Of a DNA stretch of 64,000 nt, positions 1 through 9,313 are shown in pieces. The notes under the pieces were generated by a model. The model was not told the origin of the DNA, searched no databases, and saw only the letters and a list, made by a program, of their open reading frames with translations. The translations under genes were made by a program, and so were the position numbers. The stretch lies in contig CAWINI010000003.1 of the NCBI GenBank assembly GCA_963837395.1, positions 930,001 through 994,000 of the forward strand. The letters run 5' to 3'. The stretch's first letter is position 1. Each line of letters opens with the position of its first letter. The DNA is from CAVZQN01 sp963837395. Lineage in GTDB: Bacteria; Acidobacteriota; HRBIN11; JAKEFK01.

Positions 1-253
1 TTGGATGAAAATGTGGCATGATCTTGTAACCATCGGAAAACGAGGCACGAATTGTAAATTCTTCGCCAGGTTTTCCTGGATCGCCTTGCATCACAGCGAG
101 TTTGCATCCGCCAGCCGTTAGACCAGGCGGACAATCTCCCCATTGAAGCGATGCCGCATCCATTACGCCATGTGCCATTGGTTTCATTTCATCGGCAAAG
201 GAAAATGCCGACAGTAAAGCCGCAATCGCAAACAACACCACAATTGCTTTCAT
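1..253 (-). CDS. secreted cupin-domain protein (3' part outside window)
   Basis: The first 84 codons of a minus-strand gene that runs off the left edge. The ATG at 253 follows a strong GGAGGA ribosome site at 264-269. The protein starts with a hydrophobic signal peptide ending near the sequence SAFSFADE, then reads LQWGDCPPGLTAGG and ends in PHFHP. This is the usual opening of secreted single-domain cupins (CPPGL, QGDPGKPG, then a His-rich metal-binding strand). The two His at the very edge would be the first metal ligands. Substrate cannot be told. The rest of the cupin barrel is outside the window. Confidence 0.75.
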   Translation of the reverse strand, partial: MKAIVVLFAIAALLSAFSFADEMKPMAHGVMDAASLQWGDCPPGLTAGGCKLAVMQGDPGKPGEEFTIRASFSDGYKIMPHFHP

Positions 254-355
254 TGGTTGGATATCCTCCAAATGTTTTTTTAGATCGTTAGTTTAGATGC
301 CCAGCAGACCAACTTTCTTCGAGAATCTAAGGATACCGCAAATAAATCAAAATGG

Positions 356-589
356 TTAGCATAGCGATTCAGCAAATTTGTCGAGAGATTCGTTCCAACC
401 TTCGTCGGTCATCTTGAGCAGATCCCCACGCAGGAAGACCAGCATGTCTGAGAGTGAACTTCGTTTTGTTGCCCAGTTCCTTGAAAGTGACGGTAACCAT
501 AACTCCAACGGCCACGGTTTCACATGTTCAGGATCGGTTCATGCTTTCAATACTACTTCACGCGGTGAATCGAAGGAAGTCAAGTTAAT
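356..589 (-). pseudogene. decayed SRPBCC (AHSA1-like) gene
   Basis: The minus strand retains three pieces of an AHSA1/SRPBCC protein in different frames. The N-terminal piece reads FDSPREVVLKA, then a TGA where the family has Trp, then TDPEHVKPW. The middle reads VTVTFKELGNKTKFTLRHAG and the C-terminal piece reads EGWNESLDKFAESL before a TAA. The central 70 or so residues are missing. One stop, at least two frame changes and a large deletion make this a true pseudogene, unlike the single-indel genes elsewhere in the window. Such proteins often sit beside ArsR or PadR regulators, and here the PadR gene is next door. Confidence 0.7.
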
Positions 590-601
590 CAACTATAACC
601 A

Positions 602-629
602 TTGACAATATATCCACAGTGGATATAAT
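602..629 (+). promoter_or_regulatory. consensus sigma-70 promoter with embedded PadR-type operator
   Basis: TTGACA (602-607), a 16-base spacer and TATAAT (624-629) make a near-perfect housekeeping promoter. A 19-base palindrome, TATATCCACAGTGGATATA (609-627), two 9-base arms around a single A, fills the spacer and part of the -10 box. The PadR start codon is at 639, so the transcript would begin within a few bases of the ATG. A repressor bound here would block RNA polymerase, which fits autoregulation by the PadR protein. That the protein binds this site is inference. Confidence 0.8.
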
Positions 630-638
630 TCGGAGTCT

Positions 639-1001
639 ATGAAAAATGAAGAGCCTTCACCCGAATCATTCCTTCCCCTTCCACCGGCAACTTTTCACAT
701 CTTGATTGCACTTGCAGAAAAAGACTTGCACGGATACGCGATCATGAGCGAAGTTTCCACAAGCACGAATGGTGAATTAAAGCTGAGCCCGGGCACTTTG
801 TATCGTTCGATTCAAAGAATGTTAGAGCAAGGTTTCATTATAGAACCGCGCCACCGGCCGGCACCCGAAAAAGATGATGAACGCCGCAGGTATTACAGAA
901 TCACTCCATTTGGAATGGAAGTCGCACGAGCCGAGGCCCGCCGGGTCACACAACTTGTGAAACTTGCCAGGATCAACGGATTAGTTCCACGGAGAGCTTA
1001 A
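639..1001 (+). CDS. PadR-family transcriptional regulator
   Basis: A 120-residue winged-helix protein. Residues 15-45 (LPPATFHILIALAEKDLHGYAIMSEV) and 50-80 (LSPGTLYRSIQRMLEQGFI) are the classic PadR helix-turn-helix and wing; DERRRYYRITPFGMEVARAEARR is the usual C-terminal strand and dimer helix. It has the short form (subfamily without the long C-terminal domain) typical of regulators placed before ADOP permeases. Its stop TAA is followed directly by the ATG of the permease, so the two are co-translated. The promoter carries a palindrome that is its probable operator. Ligand unknown. Confidence 0.92.
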   Translation: MKNEEPSPESFLPLPPATFHILIALAEKDLHGYAIMSEVSTSTNGELKLSPGTLYRSIQRMLEQGFIIEPRHRPAPEKDDERRRYYRITPFGMEVARAEARRVTQLVKLARINGLVPRRA

Positions 1002-3593
1002 ATGCGTTTCTATCGATTTCTACTTCATCTATTCCCTGCTGCCTTCCGAAATGAATATGGCGATGAAATGTGCTGGATTTTTGAGAAACGTTTGCGCGAT
1101 GCTTCTTCGCTTTTGTCAAAACTCTTACTGTGGATCGCAACATTTTTTGAAATTCTCACGAATGCCGTCCGCGTACATTGGGATATTTTCAGGCAAGATT
1201 TTCGTTATACATCGCGAACGCTGCGGCGTAATCCTGGATTTACACTTGCTGCGATTTTAGTAGCAGCTCTTGGAGTCGGTGCAACGACTGCTGCGTTTTC
1301 AATCACTGATCACGTTTTAATTCGACCGTTACCTTTTGCAGATTGGAAGCGCCTTGTAAAACTTTGGGAAAATCCACCCGGATATTCCCGCAATGAACTT
1401 TCGCCTCCGAATTATGTTGATTACAAAAAAATGAGCAAATCATTTGAAACGATGGGTACATTTACCACCTCTTCAACAAATCTTACGGGTCAAGGCGAGC
1501 CGGAGAGAGTTCAAGGAATATTAGCGAGTGCTGAAGTACTGCCGATGCTTGGTGTGCAACCAATGCTGGGACGTCTCTTCACACAACGGGAAGATAGAGC
1601 TGAAGCGCCAGCAACGCTCGTACTCAGTTATGGTTTATGGCAAAGAAGATTTAATGGCGATTCAGGTGTGTTAGGAAAGAAAGTGCTTTTGGATAATGAA
1701 CCATTTGAAATTATTGGAGTAATGCCGCGCGGATTTTATTTTCCAACACGCGAAGAAGTGTTTTGGACGCCGATCCGTTTTGTTCCTGGAGAAGATTATG
1801 AAGATAGAGATAATCACTACTTGCAAGCGATTGCAAAGCTAAAGAAAGATGTTTCGCTGGAACAAGCAAAGGCGGAAACGCGCGTTGTCGCAGCACAGTT
1901 GGAGCAAAAATATCCAGAATCAAATGAACGCACAACAGCGAACGTAATTTTGTTGCGCGATGAAATCTCAAAACAAGCGCGATTTCTTCTTATTGGTCTT
2001 GTTTGTGCATCGATGTGTGTGCTTTTGATTGCATGTTCGAATCTTGCAAATTTATTGCTTGCGCGAGCGATGGCAAGACGCAAGGAATTGGCAGTTCGAT
2101 CCGCACTTGGTGCAGGACGCGAAAGGCTGGTACGTCAGTTATTAACGGAAAGCGTACTGCTTGCAATTTTAGGCGGATGCTTAGGCATCTTACTAACTAT
2201 CATGGCGATGCCTTTGCTGGTACGCCTGGTTCCCAATACATTGCCGATTGCTGAAACACCGACAATTGATATGCGCGTGATGTTTTTCGCTCTGGTGGCC
2301 ACTGCTTTTACCGGAATTGGATTCGGAATGATTCCAGCTTTGAAGACTTCTCGCGGCACAGATACAAACGGACTCAATGAAGGTTCACGCAGTGGAGTTG
2401 GTGGGCGCAAAGAACGACTTCGCTCAGCGATGATCATAGCGGAAGTATCGGCATCAGTTGTTCTATTAATATCAGCAGGTTTGTTGTTACGTGCGCTGTT
2501 AAGAATCCAGGCAGTCGATCCAGGCTTCAAATACGAAAATGTTTTAACCCTCCGCACTTGGTTGCCGGTCCCCAAATATCGAGCGACAGTAAAACGTGCT
2601 GAATTTTATAGACAAGTACTTTCTGAAGCCCGCGTTTTACCGGGGGTCAAAAATGCTGCTTACGTCACCGGATTGCCAATGGTTATGCGTGGCATGATCT
2701 GGCCAATCGAAGTTACCGGAAAAATTTGGGAACCCGGAAAAAAACATAACTCAAGCCTTCGATATATAACACCAGGCTTTTTTGATACTTTGAAAATTCC
2801 AATTATTGAAGGACGCGATGTAAGTGACTCTGACACAATGAATTCTGCGCTTGTGGCAGTTGTCAGTAAATCTTTTGTTGAAAAATATTTTGCAGGACAA
2901 AATGCGCTTGGCCATAAATTCAAAATAGCTTTCGGTGAACGAAGAATTGTCGGGATCGTGGGAGACATTCGAGTTCGTGGACTTGAAACCACAAGCGAAC
3001 CACAAGTGTATTTACCGAATCAGCAGGTTCCTGATGGTGCAATTATTTCTTACACACCCAAAGATTTAGTAATTCGCGCTTCATCAAATGCGCTTTCACT
3101 AATGCCATCAATACGTCAAATCATACATAAAGCAGATCCTGATCAACCGATTTCTGATGTTCAAATGTTGTCGGACATTGTTGAAGGCGAGACTGCGCCG
3201 CGCGGAACTCAACTTCGCGTGATTGGAGTTTTTGCTGCAATTGCAATCCTTTTAGCCGGAATCGGAATTCATGGTTTGCTTTCGTATGCTGTTTCGCAAA
3301 GAACGCAGGAATTTGGAATACGGATCGCGCTGGGAGCACAATCCAGCGAAATTCTGAAAATGGTTTTGCGAGATGGTGTGATCTTAGCAGGAATTGGAAT
3401 TATTGTTGGATCTGCTGTCGCTTTTGTTGCAGGCAAAACAATGGAGAGTTTGCTCGCTGGTGTGAGACCCGCAGATCCGCAAACGTTCTTAATCGCAGTT
3501 GCTTTGGCATTATTAATGACGATTGCAGGTAGCCTGCTTCCTGCAAGACGTGCGGTTCACGTTGATCCGACAACTGCACTGAGAACTGAGTAG
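1002..3593 (+). CDS. ADOP-family MacB/FtsX-like permease
   Basis: An 863-residue inner-membrane permease of the acidobacterial duplicated orphan permease type. The N-terminus (MRFYRFLLHLFPAAFRNEYG) is the short prefix domain of this family, followed by a helix near residues 38-58, then two repeats of MacB_PCD periplasmic domain plus FtsX transmembrane unit. The repeats show NPGFTLAAILVAALGVGATT, a three-helix block around LLIACSNLANLLLARAM, a second LLISAGLLLRALLR and the last block ending LPARRAVHVDPTTALR. There is no ATPase gene next to it, as expected for this orphan class. Function is unclear; a role in efflux or envelope signalling is a family guess. It is controlled with the PadR gene immediately upstream. 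Confidence 0.9.
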   Translation: MRFYRFLLHLFPAAFRNEYGDEMCWIFEKRLRDASSLLSKLLLWIATFFEILTNAVRVHWDIFRQDFRYTSRTLRRNPGFTLAAILVAALGVGATTAAFSITDHVLIRPLPFADWKRLVKLWENPPGYSRNELSPPNYVDYKKMSKSFETMGTFTTSSTNLTGQGEPERVQGILASAEVLPMLGVQPMLGRLFTQREDRAEAPATLVLSYGLWQRRFNGDSGVLGKKVLLDNEPFEIIGVMPRGFYFPTREEVFWTPIRFVPGEDYEDRDNHYLQAIAKLKKDVSLEQAKAETRVVAAQLEQKYPESNERTTANVILLRDEISKQARFLLIGLVCASMCVLLIACSNLANLLLARAMARRKELAVRSALGAGRERLVRQLLTESVLLAILGGCLGILLTIMAMPLLVRLVPNTLPIAETPTIDMRVMFFALVATAFTGIGFGMIPALKTSRGTDTNGLNEGSRSGVGGRKERLRSAMIIAEVSASVVLLISAGLLLRALLRIQAVDPGFKYENVLTLRTWLPVPKYRATVKRAEFYRQVLSEARVLPGVKNAAYVTGLPMVMRGMIWPIEVTGKIWEPGKKHNSSLRYITPGFFDTLKIPIIEGRDVSDSDTMNSALVAVVSKSFVEKYFAGQNALGHKFKIAFGERRIVGIVGDIRVRGLETTSEPQVYLPNQQVPDGAIISYTPKDLVIRASSNALSLMPSIRQIIHKADPDQPISDVQMLSDIVEGETAPRGTQLRVIGVFAAIAILLAGIGIHGLLSYAVSQRTQEFGIRIALGAQSSEILKMVLRDGVILAGIGIIVGSAVAFVAGKTMESLLAGVRPADPQTFLIAVALALLMTIAGSLLPARRAVHVDPTTALRTE

Positions 3594-3666
3594 TCCAACT
3601 TTATGAATTATTTTTACCAGGGAGGCGCAGAGTTAAACGCTAATTTTGAGATATGATTCATAGTGG

Positions 3667-4341
3667 ATGGAACAATCTGCAACTCGTACGCCTGCCATAA
3701 CCTATTTAGGATTGGCACTCGCCCTTTTTGGTGTACCATTTCTAATCTTCATTTTTCAGTCGCAAGTTTCTCCAGGTCCCTACTCAAACCAGTTTGTAAT
3801 TGCGAAAGAACTTTCGATTTTTGCATTGACTGGAATTCTCTTGTTGTTGATTACTAAAGGAGAGAATCTGGGGTTAGATTCTATCGGACTTCATAATCGT
3901 AATTGGGGCAAATCAATCCTTTGGGGCCTGATCGGAACGGTAATCGCGATTGCAGCGCTGGCAATCCTCCTTTTTATTTTCAGCAAAGTTGGAATCAAAT
4001 TCGGTGAAGGCGGCGAAGGCGCTCGATATAAAAATGTTTCACTCTGGGTAATGACGTTAGTGGTATTGCGTGCAGGAATTGTTGAAGAGATTTGTTATCG
4101 TGGTTACGTGATCGAACGGTTGGAAAAAATGACCGGTAATTGGATTGTTTATTTCCTGATACCGCTGATTTTATTTGGAGCTTTTCATTACAAGCAAGGG
4201 ATTGGCGGAATCATCATAGCTTTTGTTGCCGGTGCAATTCTTGCAGTTTTGTATATCAAAAGGCGTGACCTAAAAGCGAATATCATCACTCACTTTCTGG
4301 TCGACTTCCTACCGAATGTTCTCCTCCCATTATTTTCTTGA
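3667..4341 (+). CDS. CPBP-family intramembrane metalloprotease
   Basis: A 224-residue polytopic membrane protein. The family signature is complete: EEICYR (motif 1, EExxxR, near residues 139-144), FGAFHY (motif 2, His) and ITHFLVDFLPN (motif 3, His plus Asp). Around it are about six or seven hydrophobic segments. Such proteins (Rce1/CAAX-protease-like, ABI) cleave membrane peptides or prenylated proteins; the substrate here is unknown. No good ribosome site is visible before the ATG at 3667. It converges on the sulfatase gene with a 12-base overlap of the 3' ends. Confidence 0.85.
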   Translation: MEQSATRTPAITYLGLALALFGVPFLIFIFQSQVSPGPYSNQFVIAKELSIFALTGILLLLITKGENLGLDSIGLHNRNWGKSILWGLIGTVIAIAALAILLFIFSKVGIKFGEGGEGARYKNVSLWVMTLVVLRAGIVEEICYRGYVIERLEKMTGNWIVYFLIPLILFGAFHYKQGIGGIIIAFVAGAILAVLYIKRRDLKANIITHFLVDFLPNVLLPLFS

Positions 4342-5676
4342 TGGAACAATCTCACCCTCGCTTCCACGCCTGGCAGGAATTGGCGGTGGAAGAAAATCAT
4401 TTGTTGAAACCATCCAATCGCTAAGTAATTTTTGAAGCGATTGAACCTTCGCAGAATTTTCTGCAGCTAAGTTATGAAGTTGATCCGGATCAGCGTTAAC
4501 ATCGTACAGCTCAACTTCCGGACGAGGTTGAGTGTAGTAGCGTTGTTCGAGTTCCGGCTGAAGCATGTGTTTAACATGAAGATCTTGAATTGCAAGCCAG
4601 CTCGGTGATTCAGCAAGATCGAGAGTAGGGACATATGGCAACTCACCTCTGTAATTTTGAATCAAAAGATAATTTCCTGATCGAACGCCGCGAATGAAAT
4701 CGAGATTGTCATGCCAGTTCCGTTCAAAAAATGCAGGCCGGTCATTTGATTTTGCTAACAAATTTTGCCCTTCTAACATTGGAAGCGCGGCACTACCAGC
4801 AGCGTTCAATATTGTTGGTGCAATATCAAGCAGTGATACAACTTCGCGCCGCACTTCACCCGGCGAAATATGCCCTGGCCAGCGCATGATCAACGGAACG
4901 CGCACGCCACCATCATAGAGTGTGCCTTTTGCACCAGGAAACGGCATTCCGTTATCTCCAGTAAAAATGATCAGCGTATTTTCTTTCAGACCTTCTGAAT
5001 CAAGAAGTTTCAGGCTTTGTGCAACGTCACTATCCATTCGTGCAATGGCATCGTAATAATTTGCGAGATCCTTTCGTACAGCATCATTGTCCGGTAAAAA
5101 TCCAGGAACGGTAACATTTGCAGGGTTATGCGGCGGTGAAAATGCGCCTTCTTTATAAGGCCGATGCGGATCATGAAACCCAATCCATAAAAAGAATGGT
5201 TTATTTTGCGGACGCTCCCGAAAAAATTTTTCGAACGGAACATGATCATCACCATAAAAATTCCAGCGTGATTGAAAACTTTCACCAAGATGAACTTTTC
5301 TAAAAGCGCCAACATAATATCCGGAACGTTGCAACGCTTCGATCAGCGTTTCGTGTTCTGAAGTCAATGTGCTGTGCAATCGTGAAGTTCCAGTTGCGTG
5401 GGATGAGCGGCCAGTGATTAATGCAGCGCGACTCGGACTGCATTGCGGTGATGATACATATGCATTTACAAAACAAACACCAGATGCTGCTAATGCATCG
5501 AGTGCCGGCGTTTGCGGCCTTCCCTTTCCAATTATGCCAAGATCATCAGCACTCTGATCATCACTAATTATTAACATGATGTTCGGTTTTGATTCTGTTG
5601 GATTCTGATGAGCCGATTTGCAGCCTGTTAATAAAAACAAAAATGCTGCCAGCCAAAGCCACATTCTTTTCATCAT
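4330..5676 (-). CDS. sulfatase (arylsulfatase-type) lipoprotein
   Basis: A 448-residue protein with a lipoprotein signal (FLFLLTGC, Cys19), so probably anchored in the envelope. It has the alkaline-phosphatase-superfamily sulfatase fold: metal-binding ISDDQ near residue 39, the C-x-P-S-R modification motif CSPSRAALITGR with Cys79 as the formylglycine precursor, RKVHLG, HDPHRPY, and FTGDNG followed by KGTLYDGG. Activity would need a formylglycine-generating enzyme, not present in this window. It likely removes sulfate from a glycan or small ester, but the substrate cannot be read from sequence. No ribosome site is clear; a TAAAAT -10-like box lies a few bases before the ATG, so the transcript may be leaderless. 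Confidence 0.88.
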   Translation of the reverse strand: MMKRMWLWLAAFLFLLTGCKSAHQNPTESKPNIMLIISDDQSADDLGIIGKGRPQTPALDALAASGVCFVNAYVSSPQCSPSRAALITGRSSHATGTSRLHSTLTSEHETLIEALQRSGYYVGAFRKVHLGESFQSRWNFYGDDHVPFEKFFRERPQNKPFFLWIGFHDPHRPYKEGAFSPPHNPANVTVPGFLPDNDAVRKDLANYYDAIARMDSDVAQSLKLLDSEGLKENTLIIFTGDNGMPFPGAKGTLYDGGVRVPLIMRWPGHISPGEVRREVVSLLDIAPTILNAAGSAALPMLEGQNLLAKSNDRPAFFERNWHDNLDFIRGVRSGNYLLIQNYRGELPYVPTLDLAESPSWLAIQDLHVKHMLQPELEQRYYTQPRPEVELYDVNADPDQLHNLAAENSAKVQSLQKLLSDWMVSTNDFLPPPIPARRGSEGEIVPSRK

Positions 5677-5695
5677 TTAGATTTTACGCATCAAA

Positions 5696-5711
5696 TGTGC
5701 CCAATGGCACA
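5696..5711. promoter_or_regulatory. palindrome upstream of the sulfatase
   Basis: TGTGCC-CAAT-GGCACA, two perfect 6-base arms around 4 bases, lies 20-35 bases upstream of the sulfatase ATG, overlapping the expected -35 region. This position suits an operator. No regulator gene for it can be named. Confidence 0.35.
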
Positions 5712-5769
5712 ATGCGTACACATTGCGGCATGTAGCTGTGAAATTATTGATTAAAAATTCGTTCCCTTA

Positions 5770-6234
5770 TCATCTGCAGAACGAACCATAAATCGATGGG
5801 ACTTTTCCTCCAGCCATCCGCACATAAACTGAAAGTTGACCGCGATGGTGAATTTGATCGAAAAGCATCATCAGGGCAAATTGATCTGCTACAAATGTAG
5901 CACCGCCGAAGCTTACAGTTTTGTTCAGCTCTGATTCAGGAAGCTCCTGGAATCTGGCTATTACTTTTGCCTCTTCTTTCTCAAAATCTTCAGCGATTGA
6001 ATTCATGTTTTCCGGCTGGTAGTTCTTAAATACAGAAGGATCAATTGGCTCTCCAAAAACATACTTCTCCAGCAAATACATTTCGAAAACGAATGTAGAT
6101 CCTAACCTCATCGCGTTGGATGATCGCTCATGAGGCGTAAAGTCATCCTTATCGGCGGGATAAGCTTTCAGCACTTTTGACGTGGTTGCAAATTCCTTCT
6201 TAAACAGTTCGATCAGATCTTGTTTGGATATCAT
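5770..6234 (-). CDS. DinB-family protein
   Basis: A 154-residue four-helix-bundle protein. The metal-binding His triad of the DinB/YfiT family is visible: His in TPHERS, and the pair in FDQIHHRGQLSVYVRMAGGKVP near the C-terminus, which is the family hallmark. Family members include bacillithiol or mycothiol transferases and many of unknown function. I place the start at the ATG at 6234, with GGAG 11 bases before it; a GTG 12 bases further upstream is the alternative. A second DinB gene is at 36.5 kb, only distantly similar. Confidence 0.85.
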   Translation of the reverse strand: MISKQDLIELFKKEFATTSKVLKAYPADKDDFTPHERSSNAMRLGSTFVFEMYLLEKYVFGEPIDPSVFKNYQPENMNSIAEDFEKEEAKVIARFQELPESELNKTVSFGGATFVADQFALMMLFDQIHHRGQLSVYVRMAGGKVPSIYGSFCR

Positions 6235-6261
6235 GTTCTCGCACACTCCGTCTTAACTATT

Positions 6262-8685
6262 TTAGTTGAATAATTTGCGGAATTGTTTCCAAACTTTATC
6301 CGGCTTCCACCAGGGATTTCTTCCATGAGGAGAGTGATTATTGGAAATGCGATCACCAAATCCCCAATCATCATGTTCATCGCAATATTCCTGCGGTTCT
6401 GTACCTTTGATAAAAATTTCATTGATGCTAACCGGACAACTGTCGTTCGCAAGCTGACCATTCGTTGGATCAATACGCCGTAACACGATTCCATCCGGCA
6501 CTTCAAAATTCTCCTCCGGATATCTGGCCATTGCTTTCTTCATAAAATCGAGCCAGATCGGAAGCGCGGCCTGGGCTCCATTCATATCAATGGATGTATT
6601 GTCATCGTATCCGACCCACACAATGCAAAGCAATTGAGGGGTATACCCGGCAAACCATGCATCGTGAAAATTATCGGTAGTTCCGGTTTTTCCTGCGGCG
6701 GGACGCGTAAATCCGCTGCGTTGTGATGAAGCTGCCGTACCGTAAAGCATGGCTGATTGCAGCATGTCAGTAATCAAGAAAGCGGTTTGAGGATGAAGAA
6801 TTCTTCTCGATTCAATTTTATTTTTTTGTAAGGCCTCACCTTTTGAATCGTTTATGCTCTTCACCATGCTCAAGTCAGTTTTTAGTCCTTGATTCGCAAA
6901 AACAGTGTAAGCTTCTGCCATCTGCCATGGACTCGTTTCAAATGCGCCTAATGCAAGTGACGGATATGGTTTTATATTTGTAAACCCGAATTCTTCTGCA
7001 ACATTCAAAATATTTTTCCAACCCAGTTCACTGCCTAATTTTGCTGTTGGGACATTTAAGGAGTGTGCAAGCGCCGTACGTAGAGTTACATTGCCATGAT
7101 AATAGCCATCATAATTTTTCGGTTCCCATTGTTTGTTGGAATAGCTTAGAAGCCATGGTTCATCACGCACCAAAGTTGCCGGCGTAAAAAATCGGCCATT
7201 CGATGAACTTACGCGAACACTTCGTAATGAAGAAAATGCTTGTTCGAGCGCGACGGCATAGACAACAGGCTTGAACGAACTGCCTGGCTGTCTTGATGCT
7301 TGAGTCACGCGATTGTATTGTCCCTGTGCATAACTACGGCCACCAACGAGCGCACGTATGTACCCGGTTTGCGGTTCGAGTGCAATTAAAGAACCCTGAA
7401 CATTTTTGCCATTTTTTGAGTAACGGGCTGCATCGATCTTTTTCAATCCATTGGAAAGAGCTTGTTCAGCCGCTTGTTGCATTTCCAAATTCAGAGTTGA
7501 AAAGATCGAAAGATTCTTACTGTAGAGTGTCTTTTCATCGTATTTCTGGATCAGTTGACTTTTCACCATGTCACTGAAATACGGAGCGGCATCGATGCGA
7601 GTATCAAGCTGACGCACTACTATAGGTGATTTCACAAGCTGAAGGTACTGGTTCTCAGAAATGTATTTCTGATCTTGCATAGCAAACAAAACCGTGTCAC
7701 GTCTTTTCTTAGCCAGGTCACGATGATGATATGGATTCAGTGCGCTGGGAGCTTGAATCATTCCAGCAAGCAACGCTGCTTCTGCTGTGGAAAGATGTTG
7801 AGCATCCTTTGCAAAATAAAAACGGCTCGCTTCGCCGATTCCATGAATGGCAATCGCCCCTTGCTGACCAAGATAAATTTCATTCAGATAAAGCTCAAGA
7901 ATTTTTTCTTTGCTGAGTCTTGATTCCAAAAGCGTTGCTAATATTACTTCATGGAGTTTTCTTTGGATCGATTTTTCGCGAGTTAAAAAAATATTTTTGG
8001 CGAGCTGTTGAGTTATTGTGCTGCCGCCTTGAGAGGTTTTGTCATCCGAAAGATTATTCCAGAGTGCGCGCGCAATCCCTTGAAAATCAATCCCTGCATG
8101 CCTGTAAAAGCGGCGATCTTCAATTGCAACCACCGCGTCGATCATTGACTTTGGAATTTCGTCATATGAAATCAAACTTCTTTTCTCAATATCTTTTCCG
8201 AAAAATACTCGAATCGGATAAGGCTCTAATGCGAAAGTATTGAGCTGCCTTAACGTTTCAAGATCGACAATTCTTGAAATTCGATCTGATTTGATATCAA
8301 CACGAATGGGATGATACTTCGGTTGCTTATCGTAAAGCTGACGTTTTTGGAAAATGATTCCATTGGAAGAAACCACATAAGTTCCATCGATTACAGATTG
8401 ATTCGCCGCATGTTTGTGATAATTCAACTGGCGAAAATAATCCACCAATGTTTTGCTTTTTATTGGCATGCCTATACGAAGAAGCGGGGCTTCTGCGTAT
8501 AAAGTGGAAGGAAGTGACCATGGTTGGGATCTTAAGTAACTTTCAATGCGCCAGGCACCGTGGAAATACAGAACAACTACGTATGAACAAAAAACGAATA
8601 CAATCGAACAGAAAACCAGAACGATTTTCGCTTTTATGTTTAAGCGAGTGATCGGTCTCCAAAAATCAGTAAATCGCATTATCAT
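6262..8685 (-). CDS. bifunctional penicillin-binding protein (PBP1a/1b type)
   Basis: An 807-residue class A PBP that polymerises and cross-links peptidoglycan in the periplasm. Domains: short cytoplasmic tail and one membrane helix (20-40); a UB2H-like region (50-165) as in PBP1b; a GT51 transglycosylase with EDRRFYRHAGID (Glu189) and QGGSTITQQLAKN; and a transpeptidase with SSFK (Ser469), SLN (542-544) and KTGTT (666-670). All catalytic motifs are intact. The UB2H domain in gammaproteobacterial PBP1b docks the activator LpoB; no such lipoprotein is seen here. The gene stands alone with 27 bases to the DinB gene downstream. ATG at 8685 has no strong ribosome site; the ATG two codons later is equally possible. 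Confidence 0.93.
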   Translation of the reverse strand: MIMRFTDFWRPITRLNIKAKIVLVFCSIVFVFCSYVVVLYFHGAWRIESYLRSQPWSLPSTLYAEAPLLRIGMPIKSKTLVDYFRQLNYHKHAANQSVIDGTYVVSSNGIIFQKRQLYDKQPKYHPIRVDIKSDRISRIVDLETLRQLNTFALEPYPIRVFFGKDIEKRSLISYDEIPKSMIDAVVAIEDRRFYRHAGIDFQGIARALWNNLSDDKTSQGGSTITQQLAKNIFLTREKSIQRKLHEVILATLLESRLSKEKILELYLNEIYLGQQGAIAIHGIGEASRFYFAKDAQHLSTAEAALLAGMIQAPSALNPYHHRDLAKKRRDTVLFAMQDQKYISENQYLQLVKSPIVVRQLDTRIDAAPYFSDMVKSQLIQKYDEKTLYSKNLSIFSTLNLEMQQAAEQALSNGLKKIDAARYSKNGKNVQGSLIALEPQTGYIRALVGGRSYAQGQYNRVTQASRQPGSSFKPVVYAVALEQAFSSLRSVRVSSSNGRFFTPATLVRDEPWLLSYSNKQWEPKNYDGYYHGNVTLRTALAHSLNVPTAKLGSELGWKNILNVAEEFGFTNIKPYPSLALGAFETSPWQMAEAYTVFANQGLKTDLSMVKSINDSKGEALQKNKIESRRILHPQTAFLITDMLQSAMLYGTAASSQRSGFTRPAAGKTGTTDNFHDAWFAGYTPQLLCIVWVGYDDNTSIDMNGAQAALPIWLDFMKKAMARYPEENFEVPDGIVLRRIDPTNGQLANDSCPVSINEIFIKGTEPQEYCDEHDDWGFGDRISNNHSPHGRNPWWKPDKVWKQFRKLFN

Positions 8686-8727
8686 CGCCCGTACATGAAT
8701 TTAAATTCGGGTGAAAAACAATTCATG

Positions 8728-9207
8728 TCAGTCTTCGTCCATTTCTTTGAGTCTTTTTCTATAAGCTCTCTCCATTTCTTCCCGATGTTTCTTCTGTTCT
8801 CTCTCCATTTCAACAATATACTTTCTGTGCTCTCTATCAATGCGGGCCACCATTTTCTTCAGCTCACGTTCACCTTCTAACTTTCGCTTCATCACCTCAC
8901 GCTCAATTTCTTTTACCTTCAACTCGGATTCACGAACTTTATCCGACGCGGATTTGGAAAATTCAATCACAAATTCAAGGTTATCTTTCAGATTCTCCGG
9001 AAGTTCTTTCCTCTTATATTTGAAGTCATCATCATGGATTTTTATTTCCGAATCCCTGGAATTTTCGATGTCCGGCTGCTGCTTGAGATTTGTTGATAAA
9101 GGTTCGAGATAACGGAATTGTGAATTTTTAGGATCAGAGGCCAACGAAGTTGAAATGATCAGAACAAAGAAAATTAAGATAACGAAATAGACCTTAGAAT
9201 GGCTCAT
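8728..9207 (-). CDS. exported coiled-coil protein, unknown function
   Basis: A 159-residue protein with a clear signal peptide (hydrophobic stretch VYFVILIFFVLIISTSLA) and a long, highly charged C-terminal half made of heptad-like Glu/Lys/Arg repeats (from about residue 75 on, for example ELKKMVARIDREHRKY). This predicts a single helix or coiled coil in the periplasm. I do not recognise a family. The start at 9207 has GAGGTGA at the right distance; a GTG two codons upstream would place the ribosome site on top of the start. It lies just upstream of the PBP gene in the same direction, so an envelope role is possible but unproven. Confidence 0.7.
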   Translation of the reverse strand: MSHSKVYFVILIFFVLIISTSLASDPKNSQFRYLEPLSTNLKQQPDIENSRDSEIKIHDDDFKYKRKELPENLKDNLEFVIEFSKSASDKVRESELKVKEIEREVMKRKLEGERELKKMVARIDREHRKYIVEMEREQKKHREEMERAYRKRLKEMDED

Positions 9208-9313
9208 CGTCACTCACCTCTTCTTGTATTTAAATACGTTTTTGCCCGCGGCAATGTTCGACATGTATTCCAGAGATATAAGAGATTAGGAACGAGAAAA
9301 AGGATTTAAGAAG

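Noticed and set aside
538..541. TGA in the SRPBCC remnant as selenocysteine
   Set aside because: The position is Trp in the family and the gene is otherwise degraded.
378..605. 75-codon plus-strand ORF before padR
   Set aside because: It is antisense to the recognisable SRPBCC fragments and has no ribosome site; composition is not protein-like.
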